From CAZVCG01 sp964626265 (GTDB taxonomy: Bacteria > Pseudomonadota > Alphaproteobacteria > UBA9219): a stretch of DNA of 19,305 bases. Made by a program: the position numbers and the translations under genes. How positions within the stretch are numbered: the first letter of the stretch is position 1; each line of letters opens with the position of its first letter. The stretch lies in NCBI GenBank assembly GCA_964626265.1, contig CAZVCG010000038.1, positions 1 through 19,305 of the forward strand, in the 5' to 3' direction. Positions 1 through 5,934 of the stretch are shown here, piece after piece. The notes beneath the pieces were generated by a model that ran no database searches, was not told the DNA's origin, and worked only from the letters and a program-made list of their open reading frames with translations.

Positions 1-2
1 CC

Positions 3-47
3 TTCTTGGCCCGCGAACTCGCTTGCCCTACCATTCAGTTTGCGTAA
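3..47 (+). CDS. Possible 3' end of a gene cut by the window edge
   Basis: The frame beginning at base 3 is open to a TAA at 45-47 and reads FLARELACPTIQFA, which looks like ordinary protein sequence. Only 14 codons are visible, so neither reality nor function can be established. The bases from 48 to 158 show no gene; they hold one CtrA half-site-like TTAACCAT at 126-133. Confidence 0.2.
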   Translation, partial: FLARELACPTIQFA

Positions 48-158
48 GTCCTAATAATAATAAAGCATAGCCGCGCAGGCTGCTGATGACATCATATTCC
101 GGGTTATTGCTTTCAACAATAACCGTTAACCATAATCTCGTTAAGCGGGAGAGACGCG

Positions 159-1211
159 TTATAGAGATGGGCGCGAAAAAAAGCTACGAAAATTAAGGAA
201 ATTTGTAACCCATGAAGGACGGCTATCGTTGGCGGGGAGAACGTTTGAGGGATTATGATTTGTCGTTTTTATTCCGGCTTTTGAGAAAACCAATTTCAGG
301 AAGTTTTGTCGTTTTGGGAAGGGATGCTTTTTTCTTACTATCTGCTCGATTTGCTGTTCAATGCGCGAAAACTCTTCTACATGGTTCAATACAATGGGCA
401 ACTGGCGCAGCATATCTCCCTTCATGTGCATTTTGGCCAGAAATGTCTCGGCTTGCGCGTGCGTATTGAACGTCAAGTAGCCGTTCATCAAAGCCCACAA
501 TTCGCGGGCATAAGTACTCGTTTTGTCTTCCTTGCGAAATACCGGATAAAATCCGTGGTATTCTCCAAACCCGTTTTCGCGGTTGCCGGTGATCAGCATT
601 TCTTCGCGGGCCATGCGCAACTGGTCTAAAATCCGCTCTTCGCCGTGAAGCTTGGGAGAATCCGTCGCAATATCGTTGAAGCGGACGTTATAGGCTGTGT
701 GGCGCTTGTCCCCGAGCCAACGGTGGTGGATGATGCGGAAGGGAACCATGTCGTTGCGGCCAATGCTGCGGAAATATTCGCCCTCGTCGTGGTTCAAAAT
801 GGCGAATACCGTGAACTCGGGATCGAGATGGGCAAACTCCGGATTGTTCCTCATGCGGACGGCGGTCTCGACCAAATGCGTCCATTCGAGCACGGGCGCA
901 TACTTGCGATACTTGTTGTAATAGTAGGGTGCCGAATGCCTGAAGAAGCTCAGAGCGCTGGGCGATCCGAGCTCGTCGTACTTGCTGCCTTTCTTGATGA
1001 GCGCCGTGGCCAAGGCCTCGACGATAGCGTCGTCGTATTTTTCGATACCGGTGACGATGCCGTTGTTGCCGAGCACGCGCCGCGCCTCGGCATAGCCCAT
1101 CATGAAATAGCCGTCGGGGCAAATGGCGCCTTTGAATGGCGTGTCCGCAACCACCCATCGTGATTCATGGGCGTGTTCGGATAAAGCTTGCGCGTTGGCG
1201 GCAACTGTCAT
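159..1211 (-). CDS. Unrecognised 350-aa protein, faint HD-like pattern
   Basis: I do not recognise this family. The ORF is long and reads as normal protein with no signal peptide or membrane segment. Residues 105-180 contain H112, then H141-D142 in AILNHDEGEYF, then D180, a spacing that loosely recalls metal-binding HD phosphohydrolases. The histidine-rich stretch IIHHRWLGDKRH (160-171) follows. This is resemblance only; I could not check the remaining HD ligands. The last ~50 residues are basic and rich in Ser, Asn and Phe and look like a disordered tail. Start at 1211 gives MTVAANAQ; no strong ribosome site is visible. It is divergent from gcrA across a 479-bp control region, and two GANTC sites (1238-1242, 1259-1263) lie just upstream of its start, so cell-cycle control is possible. 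Existence is likely; function is unknown. Confidence 0.75.
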   Translation of the reverse strand: MTVAANAQALSEHAHESRWVVADTPFKGAICPDGYFMMGYAEARRVLGNNGIVTGIEKYDDAIVEALATALIKKGSKYDELGSPSALSFFRHSAPYYYNKYRKYAPVLEWTHLVETAVRMRNNPEFAHLDPEFTVFAILNHDEGEYFRSIGRNDMVPFRIIHHRWLGDKRHTAYNVRFNDIATDSPKLHGEERILDQLRMAREEMLITGNRENGFGEYHGFYPVFRKEDKTSTYARELWALMNGYLTFNTHAQAETFLAKMHMKGDMLRQLPIVLNHVEEFSRIEQQIEQIVRKKHPFPKRQNFLKLVFSKAGIKTTNHNPSNVLPANDSRPSWVTNFLNFRSFFSRPSL

Positions 1212-1237
1212 TGAACGCTGCTCATTATGGGGGAAAC

Positions 1238-1263
1238 GACTCTATTGTCCGGATGTGTGACTC
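1238..1263. promoter_or_regulatory. Pair of GANTC sites upstream of the divergent gene
   Basis: GACTC occurs at 1238-1242 and again at 1259-1263, two helical turns apart, 27 and 48 bp upstream of the minus-strand start at 1211. GANTC is the CcrM methylation target in alphaproteobacteria and the site class to which GcrA responds. Methylation itself is inferred. Confidence 0.45.
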
Positions 1264-1314
1264 TTATGACACATTTTTGGTTAAAAGGGAAGCCTGAACG
1301 TCCTCGAAAAAAGT

Positions 1315-1451
1315 TGTGGATAACTAAGACCTAAATAGGCGCAAAATAAGGCAATTTCTTGATTTTTCCACATGTGAATATGTGGTTATTTGGTCGATTT
1401 AACAAAGCGTTAACTATCAACATGTTGTGTCAAAATCCTTAGTTATCAACA
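1315..1451. promoter_or_regulatory. Cluster of DnaA-box-like sites
   Basis: TGTGGATAA at 1315-1323 is the complement of the canonical DnaA box TTATCCACA. TTTTCCACA at 1364-1372 and TTATCAACA at 1443-1451 each differ from that box by one base. TGTGGTTAT at 1381-1389 faces the second box, and CTATCAACA at 1414-1422 is a weaker copy. The surroundings are AT-rich. In Caulobacter DnaA activates gcrA transcription, so a gcrA control region is the simplest reading. A replication origin is an alternative I cannot exclude. Confidence 0.55.
1399..1414 (+). promoter_or_regulatory. Consensus CtrA box (TTAA-N7-TTAAC)
   Basis: TTAACAAAGCGTTAAC matches the full CtrA binding consensus exactly, with seven bases between the two TTAA half-sites. 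It lies among the DnaA-like boxes, about 280 bp upstream of the gcrA start. In Caulobacter CtrA represses gcrA, so the site fits its position. Binding is inferred. Confidence 0.6.
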
Positions 1452-1611
1452 ACATAATGAGAGGGATAGAATCAGGGCCGTATATCTGGTATGGAAATGG
1501 AGTGTTCGCCACTACATATAGACATTCAATATGTCATGTTTGGTTAACGCTAGTCGGGACGGTTTCGAAGGTGAAACAGCCTAACGCCGATCCCAAGGGT
1601 AAACCCGCGCA

Positions 1612-1659
1612 CGGATGCAAAAGGGAGTATGATGGAAAAGCTCCTTTATCTCGCATCCG
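1612..1659 (+). promoter_or_regulatory. Leader hairpin masking an upstream-ORF ribosome site
   Basis: CGGATGC (1612-1618) pairs perfectly with GCATCCG (1653-1659). Inside it AAGGGAG (1621-1627) pairs with CTCCTTT (1641-1647), seven pairs with one G-U. The inner left arm is the ribosome binding site of the ORF starting at 1632, and its ATG lies in the 13-base apical loop. This would hold the ribosome site closed in RNA. The structure was found by eye and not folded. Confidence 0.45.
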
Positions 1660-1694
1660 GATCGACGCAAACAAACGGAGCTTGCAAGCTATGA
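1632..1694 (+). CDS. 20-codon upstream ORF overlapping the gcrA start
   Basis: ATG at 1632 follows AAGGGAG (1621-1627) by four bases and opens a 20-residue reading frame (begins MEKLLYLASG) that stops with TGA at 1692-1694. The stop overlaps the gcrA start as ATGA, the classic layout of translational coupling. It is in a different frame from gcrA. The peptide is too short to recognise and may matter only through being translated. It lies across the hairpin at 1612-1659. A chance ORF is possible, but a good ribosome site together with an exact ATGA overlap makes it worth listing. Confidence 0.4.
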   Translation: MEKLLYLASGSTQTNGACKL

Positions 1695-2245
1695 GCTGGA
1701 CCGAGCAACAAATACAAGCGCTCAAAAAAATGTGGGGCAATGGCTACAGCGCCAGCGATATTGCCAAAACGCTGGGAGGCGGCCTGACGCGTAACGCCGT
1801 TATCGGCAAGGCGCATCGCCTGAAACTCTCATCGCGTCCCTCGCCGATCGCAGCCGGCGGCGAAATGCCGATGAAAGTCGGCGGAAACGTTTTGCCGACG
1901 ATGACGAAGATCAGCAAGAAGCGCAGCATGTTGCGACCGTTGCCGCCCGTGCAGATGCCCGAGGCCGTTGCGCGTCCAGTCGCGCGCGAAGCGTTCAAGC
2001 CCATCGAGCAAATCAAGCGTACCGAAGGCATCGCCGTTACGAAGGCGGGCGAACGCCATTGCCGTTGGCCCATCGGCGATCCGCGTTCGCCGGAATTCCG
2101 CTTTTGCGGCTGCCCATCCTATGAAGGCTTGCCGTATTGCGTCGATCACGCCCGCGTGGCCTATCAAACGGTCAGCCGCAAATCGCGCGTGAGCAGCGCC
2201 GACGTTATGCCCGAATTCAAAATGCCGAATACGTCGCGCTATTAA
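1691..2245 (+). CDS. gcrA: GcrA cell-cycle regulator
   Basis: GcrA is a sigma-70 cofactor that acts at promoters carrying CcrM-methylated GANTC sites and coordinates the alphaproteobacterial cell cycle. The 184-aa product opens with MSWTEQQIQALKKMW and the DNA-binding part runs to about residue 46 (SASDIAKTLGG, NAVIGKAHRLKL). After a variable linker, residues 123-160 hold the conserved C-terminal block CRWPIGDP...FCGCP...YCVDHARVAY, with C124, C139, C141, C150 and H153, the sigma-contacting part in the family. I chose 1691 because it gives the canonical MSWT start with GGAG ten bases upstream. The frame stays open back to 1427, but those 88 codons cross the DnaA and CtrA sites and look non-coding. 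A short upstream ORF ends on its start codon. A terminator follows at 2289-2315. Confidence 0.95.
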   Translation: MSWTEQQIQALKKMWGNGYSASDIAKTLGGGLTRNAVIGKAHRLKLSSRPSPIAAGGEMPMKVGGNVLPTMTKISKKRSMLRPLPPVQMPEAVARPVAREAFKPIEQIKRTEGIAVTKAGERHCRWPIGDPRSPEFRFCGCPSYEGLPYCVDHARVAYQTVSRKSRVSSADVMPEFKMPNTSRY

Positions 2246-2288
2246 GTTTCTAAGCTTCATGGAAGCGTGATAAAAAATAAAAAAGAAG

Positions 2289-2315
2289 AGGGCGCCCGTT
2301 GCGGCGCCCTTTTTT
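2289..2315. terminator. Bidirectional Rho-independent terminator
   Basis: GGGCGCC (2290-2296) and GGCGCCC (2303-2309) form a 7-bp GC stem, extended by A2289-T2310, with loop CGTTGC and a run of six T. On the left lies an A-rich run from about 2271, which gives a U-tract when read on the minus strand. It therefore suits both convergent genes, gcrA and the SLOG gene ending at 2345. Confidence 0.85.
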
Positions 2316-2344
2316 GTCGGCTTAAACGATGTCGTCAGCGCCGC

Positions 2345-3901
2345 TTATGACAAATCGCAGCCGGTCGCGTTCAAGCGGGGCGAGCAATCCGTAGAGCGCG
2401 GCTTGCGGCTGAAATAGACATCCATGACAAGATCGTGCTGGTCGGAACCTTCCTTGAGGGCGAGCGCCGTCATTTCGCCGGTGTCGTGGCTGGGATGGAA
2501 GAGAGCAAGGTGATTTTTTTCAGGCGTTGCCGGAATAAAGCCGCTGTCCGAGCAATGCTTGATTTGTTCCGTCAATGGGCCCCAGAGAGTTGTGCCGTTG
2601 ATTTGGGGATCGTAGAAAATAACGCGTGGGCGGCGGTGGTCTTTTGCGTAAAATTCCGGATGAAGATCGGAATAGCCGCTATGCCCCGTTTGGATGCGGG
2701 TGACGATACCGAGCATTCGGTCTGCCGTATGCAAACCTCCGGCCACGCCGATAAAGTTGTGGCAGAGATATCCCATCAATCTGTCGACCTCATATTGCTG
2801 CGATACTTTGAGATAAAGCTCTTTTCTTTGTCCTTCCTCTTTTTCAATGCGCAAGGCTTGACCCGTGTATTCGGCTTGTATCCAGATGACTTTGCCGCCA
2901 GCTTGAATTGCGGCGTCGGCAATAGCCCCTCGCAATCCGCTTTTCGATCCTGAAATCACAAGCGCTGCGTCTTCCAGAGCGAGATTGCGCCCAAGCATTT
3001 TGCAATTTTCTATTAGTTCTCCACGTAATTTTTCGTTTTCAATGTTGAAACGTCCGCTTCTACGTCCGATGTTGCCTGACGCGATGACGCCGATGCGGGG
3101 AACATGATGGCTTGTCGCCTGTCCGTCATGAAGAAAATCGACAATGGCCTTCGGCAAAACGTCAGGATGACGTTCAAGATAATCGCGCAAGCTGAGGGAT
3201 GCGCTCAGGCCGCCGAAAATCTTTCCTTCCAACTGTCTTTCTGAAATTTCACGCATGCATTTTTTAAAGGCGCTTTCGGCATTCGGGGAAATAGTAAACG
3301 CATTGACGTATTCCTGAGGCATTAGCCCAAGCTTGATGAACTGTTTAAGTTGTGTGTGCATAGATTCCCAAAAGCCGTCGATACTGACGAAATGCATCTT
3401 GCGTTGGCTTTGTAAGGCGAAAACCATTCCCTCAAGAGATTCTTCCGCAGTTCCAAATCCGCCAGGAAGGATTATTTCGCCATGAGCGGTCATCGTCATG
3501 CAAGGCTTTCGCTCGAAGAAGTCGGGAACGACGACATTGACTGCGCCGGGCACAAGGCCTTCATTGGTGCCTGCTCCTGTACATTGGGCGAACAGCGTTG
3601 GCACATAGCAAATGATGCGCTCGCAATTCTTTGTGGTCGCGCCCATGACGCCTTCTGTGCATCCGCCATTAATGGCGACAAAACCGTTTTTGCTGGTTAA
3701 ATCGGCTACGATATGCGCTTCTTCCGTAAAGAGAGCGCTGTTGCCGTCGCGTCCTCCGCAAAACGATGTGATGAATTTGCGACCTTCGCTCGCCCAACTT
3801 TTTACGGGCTCGCCAAGCGTTTTGATTATTGCGCTGCGCGTAAGGTTGCCGTTTTTGTTATAGGGCAGGTCGTTAAGGACGATTTTTATTGTCATGATCA
3901 A
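2345..3901 (-). CDS. Tandem LOG/SLOG-domain protein (two nucleotide-binding folds)
   Basis: The 518-aa product carries two copies of the LOG-like Rossmann fold. The N-terminal one (about residues 40-225) has the complete family signature: GG at 49-50, NGGCTEGVMGA (78-88) and LPGGFGTAEE (145-154), the phosphoribohydrolase/nucleotide-binding motif of LOG proteins. The C-terminal one (about 268-455) repeats the plan in weakened form: ALVISGSKSGLRGAIADAA (313-331) and VAGGLHTADR (386-395), where the PGGxGTxxE residues are partly lost. LOG enzymes release free cytokinin-type bases or cleave nucleotide N-glycosidic bonds; many SLOG domains only bind nucleotides. Known LOG enzymes are about 200 aa, so this is a double-length form. 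Start 3901 (MIM) or 3895 are both possible. It converges on gcrA and shares its terminator. Exact substrate unknown. Confidence 0.8.
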   Translation of the reverse strand: MIMTIKIVLNDLPYNKNGNLTRSAIIKTLGEPVKSWASEGRKFITSFCGGRDGNSALFTEEAHIVADLTSKNGFVAINGGCTEGVMGATTKNCERIICYVPTLFAQCTGAGTNEGLVPGAVNVVVPDFFERKPCMTMTAHGEIILPGGFGTAEESLEGMVFALQSQRKMHFVSIDGFWESMHTQLKQFIKLGLMPQEYVNAFTISPNAESAFKKCMREISERQLEGKIFGGLSASLSLRDYLERHPDVLPKAIVDFLHDGQATSHHVPRIGVIASGNIGRRSGRFNIENEKLRGELIENCKMLGRNLALEDAALVISGSKSGLRGAIADAAIQAGGKVIWIQAEYTGQALRIEKEEGQRKELYLKVSQQYEVDRLMGYLCHNFIGVAGGLHTADRMLGIVTRIQTGHSGYSDLHPEFYAKDHRRPRVIFYDPQINGTTLWGPLTEQIKHCSDSGFIPATPEKNHLALFHPSHDTGEMTALALKEGSDQHDLVMDVYFSRKPRSTDCSPRLNATGCDLS

Positions 3902-4025
3902 TAAGATGCGCGTTCAAGGAAATATTTGACCCGTTAAGTGGGTCGCACTCTAATCGAAAGATGGCGGTAAAAAAAGTTTCTTGAACGATTCTCGTAGTAA
4001 AATTTACCATAAACGTGAATGGACT

Positions 4026-4044
4026 ATGGTTTTAACCATGATTC
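4026..4044 (+). promoter_or_regulatory. CtrA half-site within an inverted repeat, abutting GANTC
   Basis: TTAACCAT (4032-4039), the reported CtrA half-site motif, is the right part of an inverted repeat ATGGTT-TT-AACCAT (4026-4039) and is followed at once by GATTC (4040-4044). It lies about 70 bp upstream of the secreted-protein gene at 4109. Two more GANTC sites flank it, at 3987-3991 and 4097-4101. Confidence 0.4.
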
Positions 4045-4108
4045 GGAATAAAATGTCTCGCTGAGCTACAAAATATGTAACGATCTTCAAGGAAAGGATT
4101 CTATTCGA

Positions 4109-4519
4109 ATGCGTGCTGTTATTACTTCCTTGTTCCTTGCGACCCTTGTTTCGGGGGTAGTGGCGGGCTCACATGCCGCGCCCGCACTCCCGGCCGACGT
4201 GTGCCAGATCAAGGGCAAGGTGTTGTCGATGAGAACGCGCAACGAAGGCGCGGTGGACGTTAACCAAGACGCAAGCCGCCGTCAGGTGACATACACGGAC
4301 ATCCTGATCCGGGTCGACGAGAGAAAAGTCCATAAACAGGAAAAAAACAGTTTCGGGGAGGGGTGCATCCCGTTCAGAGGCTCTCAATTGATGACGTACC
4401 AACTCAAAGCCGGGGAAAATCCCCCGCAAATAGGCTCCGTCATCACGGCTTTAACACATTTTGCGGGCGACGAGCGCGTCCATGGGGACTGGATTTACAA
4501 CATAAAGCTGGCCTATTAA
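4109..4519 (+). CDS. Small secreted protein of unknown function
   Basis: The 136-aa product begins with a clear signal peptide: MRAV, a hydrophobic core (ITSLFLATLVSGVVAG) and a likely cut after SHA at about residue 23. The mature part of about 113 residues contains two cysteines (in DVCQIKG and EGCIPFRG) that could form one disulfide, and reads as a small beta-rich periplasmic domain. I do not recognise the family. The ribosome site AAGGAAAGG (4089-4097) stands about 11 bases before the ATG. Three GANTC sites and a TTAACCAT motif precede it in the 207-bp intergenic region. It is co-directional with mreB, 106 bp away, so it may be expressed with or near the rod-shape genes. Confidence 0.75.
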   Translation: MRAVITSLFLATLVSGVVAGSHAAPALPADVCQIKGKVLSMRTRNEGAVDVNQDASRRQVTYTDILIRVDERKVHKQEKNSFGEGCIPFRGSQLMTYQLKAGENPPQIGSVITALTHFAGDERVHGDWIYNIKLAY

Positions 4520-4524
4520 CTTCT

Positions 4525-4539
4525 TTAATAAAGTTTTAA
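4525..4539 (+). promoter_or_regulatory. CtrA-like site upstream of mreB
   Basis: TTAA (4525-4528) and TTAA (4536-4539) are separated by exactly seven bases, matching the core of the CtrA consensus, although the trailing C is T. The site is about 87 bp before the mreB start. The region is very A/T-rich, so chance occurrence is plausible. Confidence 0.3.
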
Positions 4540-4625
4540 TGAAGTCCTTGCCTTGCGGCCCTTCCGGTGTCAAAACAGGGCGAGAGCCTATTTATTTTCC
4601 CCTTGCGTGCAGGTAGCTAGAATCT

Positions 4626-5667
4626 ATGTTTTCCAATTTGTTAGGATTGCTTTCAGCCGATATGGGCATCGATCTTGGAACGGCTAACACCCTTGTTTAT
4701 GTGAAGGGCCGCGGGATCGTTTTGAATGAACCCTCTGTCGTCGCCATCGCCACGAGCCGTGGCAAACGGCAAGTGCTCGCCGTGGGCGATGAAGCCAAGT
4801 TGATGTTGGGCCGTACGCCAGGCAACATTCAAGCCATTCGTCCTTTGCGCGATGGCGTGATTGCCGACTTCGAAGTCGCCGAGGAAATGATCAAGCACTT
4901 CATCCGCAAGGTGCACAACCGCCGCAGTTTCGCCAATCCGCAAATCATCATTTGCGTGCCGTCGGGATCGACGGCGGTCGAACGCCGCGCGATTCAGGAG
5001 TCGGCGGAATCCGCCGGCGCACGACGCGTGTTCTTGATCGAAGAGCCGATGGCGGCCGCCATCGGTGCGGGTTTGCCCGTGACGGAACCGACGGGCTCTA
5101 TGGTCGTCGACATCGGCGGCGGCACGACGGAAGTCGCGGTTTTGTCGCTAGGCGGCATCGNNNNNNNNNNNNNNNNNNNNNNNNNNNNNNNNNAAGATGG
5201 ACGAAGCCATCATCAATTACATCCGCCGCTATCACAATTTGCTGATCGGCGAATCCACGGCGGAACGCATTAAAAAGGAAATCGGCTCGGCCTCGCCGCC
5301 GGAAGACGGGGAAGGGCGCGTCACGGAAATCAAGGGCCGCGACCTTATGTATGGCGTGCCGAAAGAAATCATCATGACGGAACGTCAGGTCGCGGAAAGC
5401 CTTGCCGAACCGGTCAGCGCTATTCTCGAAGCCGTCAAGGTCGCGCTTGAAAACACAGCGCCGGAACTGGCCGCCGACATCGTGGACAAGGGCATCGTCC
5501 TCACGGGTGGCGGCGCTTGCTTGCGGAACCTTGACCTTGTGTTGCGTCACGCGACGGGATTGCCGGTTTCAGTGGGCGAAGATCCGTTGTCATGCGTCGC
5601 GCTTGGCACGGGCCGCGCGCTCGAAGAAATGCGTACGCTCAAAAACCTGCTAGTCAGCGGGTATTAA
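4626..5667 (+). CDS. mreB: MreB rod-shape actin homologue (contains an assembly gap)
   Basis: MreB is the bacterial actin that forms membrane-bound filaments and steers the elongasome. Visible actin-fold motifs are the phosphate-1 loop MGIDLGTANTLVYVKGRG (13-30), the connect/phosphate-2 region MVVDIGGGTTEVAVLSLGG, and the adenosine motif GIVLTGGGACLRNLD near the C-terminus. Bases 5161-5193 are N. The part before the gap gives 178 codons plus one base, and the part after it (from 5194) gives 157 residues; adding the 11 residues expected from family alignment yields 346 aa, the usual length. The two parts are out of frame by one base across the 33 N, so the true missing length is probably 32 bases. 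I treat this as an assembly artefact rather than a frameshifted gene. GAATC (4620-4624) ends one base before the ATG. Confidence 0.95.
5161..5193. other. Run of 33 N (unresolved sequence) inside mreB
   Basis: All 33 bases are N. By comparison with MreB proteins the hidden part should encode about 11 residues (VYSxSVRxGGD type) between SLGGI and KMDEAI. The gap falls in a region of strong conservation, so low biological complexity is not the cause. Confidence 0.98.
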
Positions 5668-5676
5668 AATCAACAG

Positions 5677-5790
5677 CGTCACCCCGGCGAAAGCCGGGGT
5701 CCAGTGTGTCGTTCCGTTAGAGCTGGCTTATAGTCCATCTGGTTTTCGGCTGTAGCCTAACCTGTGCTACGACACGGGGCCGGAATGACG
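5677..5790. repeat. REP-like palindromic intergenic element
   Basis: CCCCGGC-GAAA-GCCGGGG (5682-5699) is a perfect 7-bp stem with a GAAA loop. The whole element is also framed by inverted ends: CGTCA (5677-5681) with TGACG (5786-5790), CCGGC-type cores inside, and GTGTCGT (5706-5712) with ACGACAC (5769-5775). This shape is typical of dispersed palindromic repeats in proteobacterial intergenic DNA. It starts ten bases after the mreB stop. No T-tract follows the strong stem, so a terminator role is weak. Confidence 0.55.
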
Positions 5791-5855
5791 TAAAAAAGCC
5801 TGTGCATCTACAGATTATTCAGCAGCTTTTGTTGTTCTCCAAACATGACACCTCG

Positions 5856-5872
5856 TTAACCATATTTGAATC
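5856..5872 (+). promoter_or_regulatory. CtrA half-site next to a GANTC site
   Basis: TTAACCAT (5856-5863) is followed four bases later by GAATC (5868-5872), upstream of the methyltransferase ORF. The pairing resembles the one at 4032-4044. It is a candidate cell-cycle element, found by eye. Confidence 0.35.
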
Positions 5873-5934
5873 TGCCTGGCCCGCTTCGACGCAACCAATG
5901 CAAGACGTCCGGCGGAATGCTATACTCGCGTGAT

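Noticed and set aside
645..1163. 172-codon plus-strand ORF antisense to the 350-aa gene
   Set aside because: Lies wholly within the longer minus-strand ORF, with no recognisable domain or ribosome site; probably a high-GC shadow.
1427..1690. N-terminal extension of gcrA in the open frame
   Set aside because: MSWTEQQ at 1691 is the canonical family start with a ribosome site; the extension covers AT-rich regulatory DNA and shows no GcrA-like sequence.
1212..1690. Chromosomal replication origin
   Set aside because: Boxes fit, but the known DnaA/CtrA control of gcrA explains them and no skew or origin-linked gene can be seen here; kept only as an alternative.
2435..2953. 172-codon plus-strand ORF inside the SLOG gene
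   Set aside because: Antisense shadow of a well-supported protein with clear motifs on the other strand.
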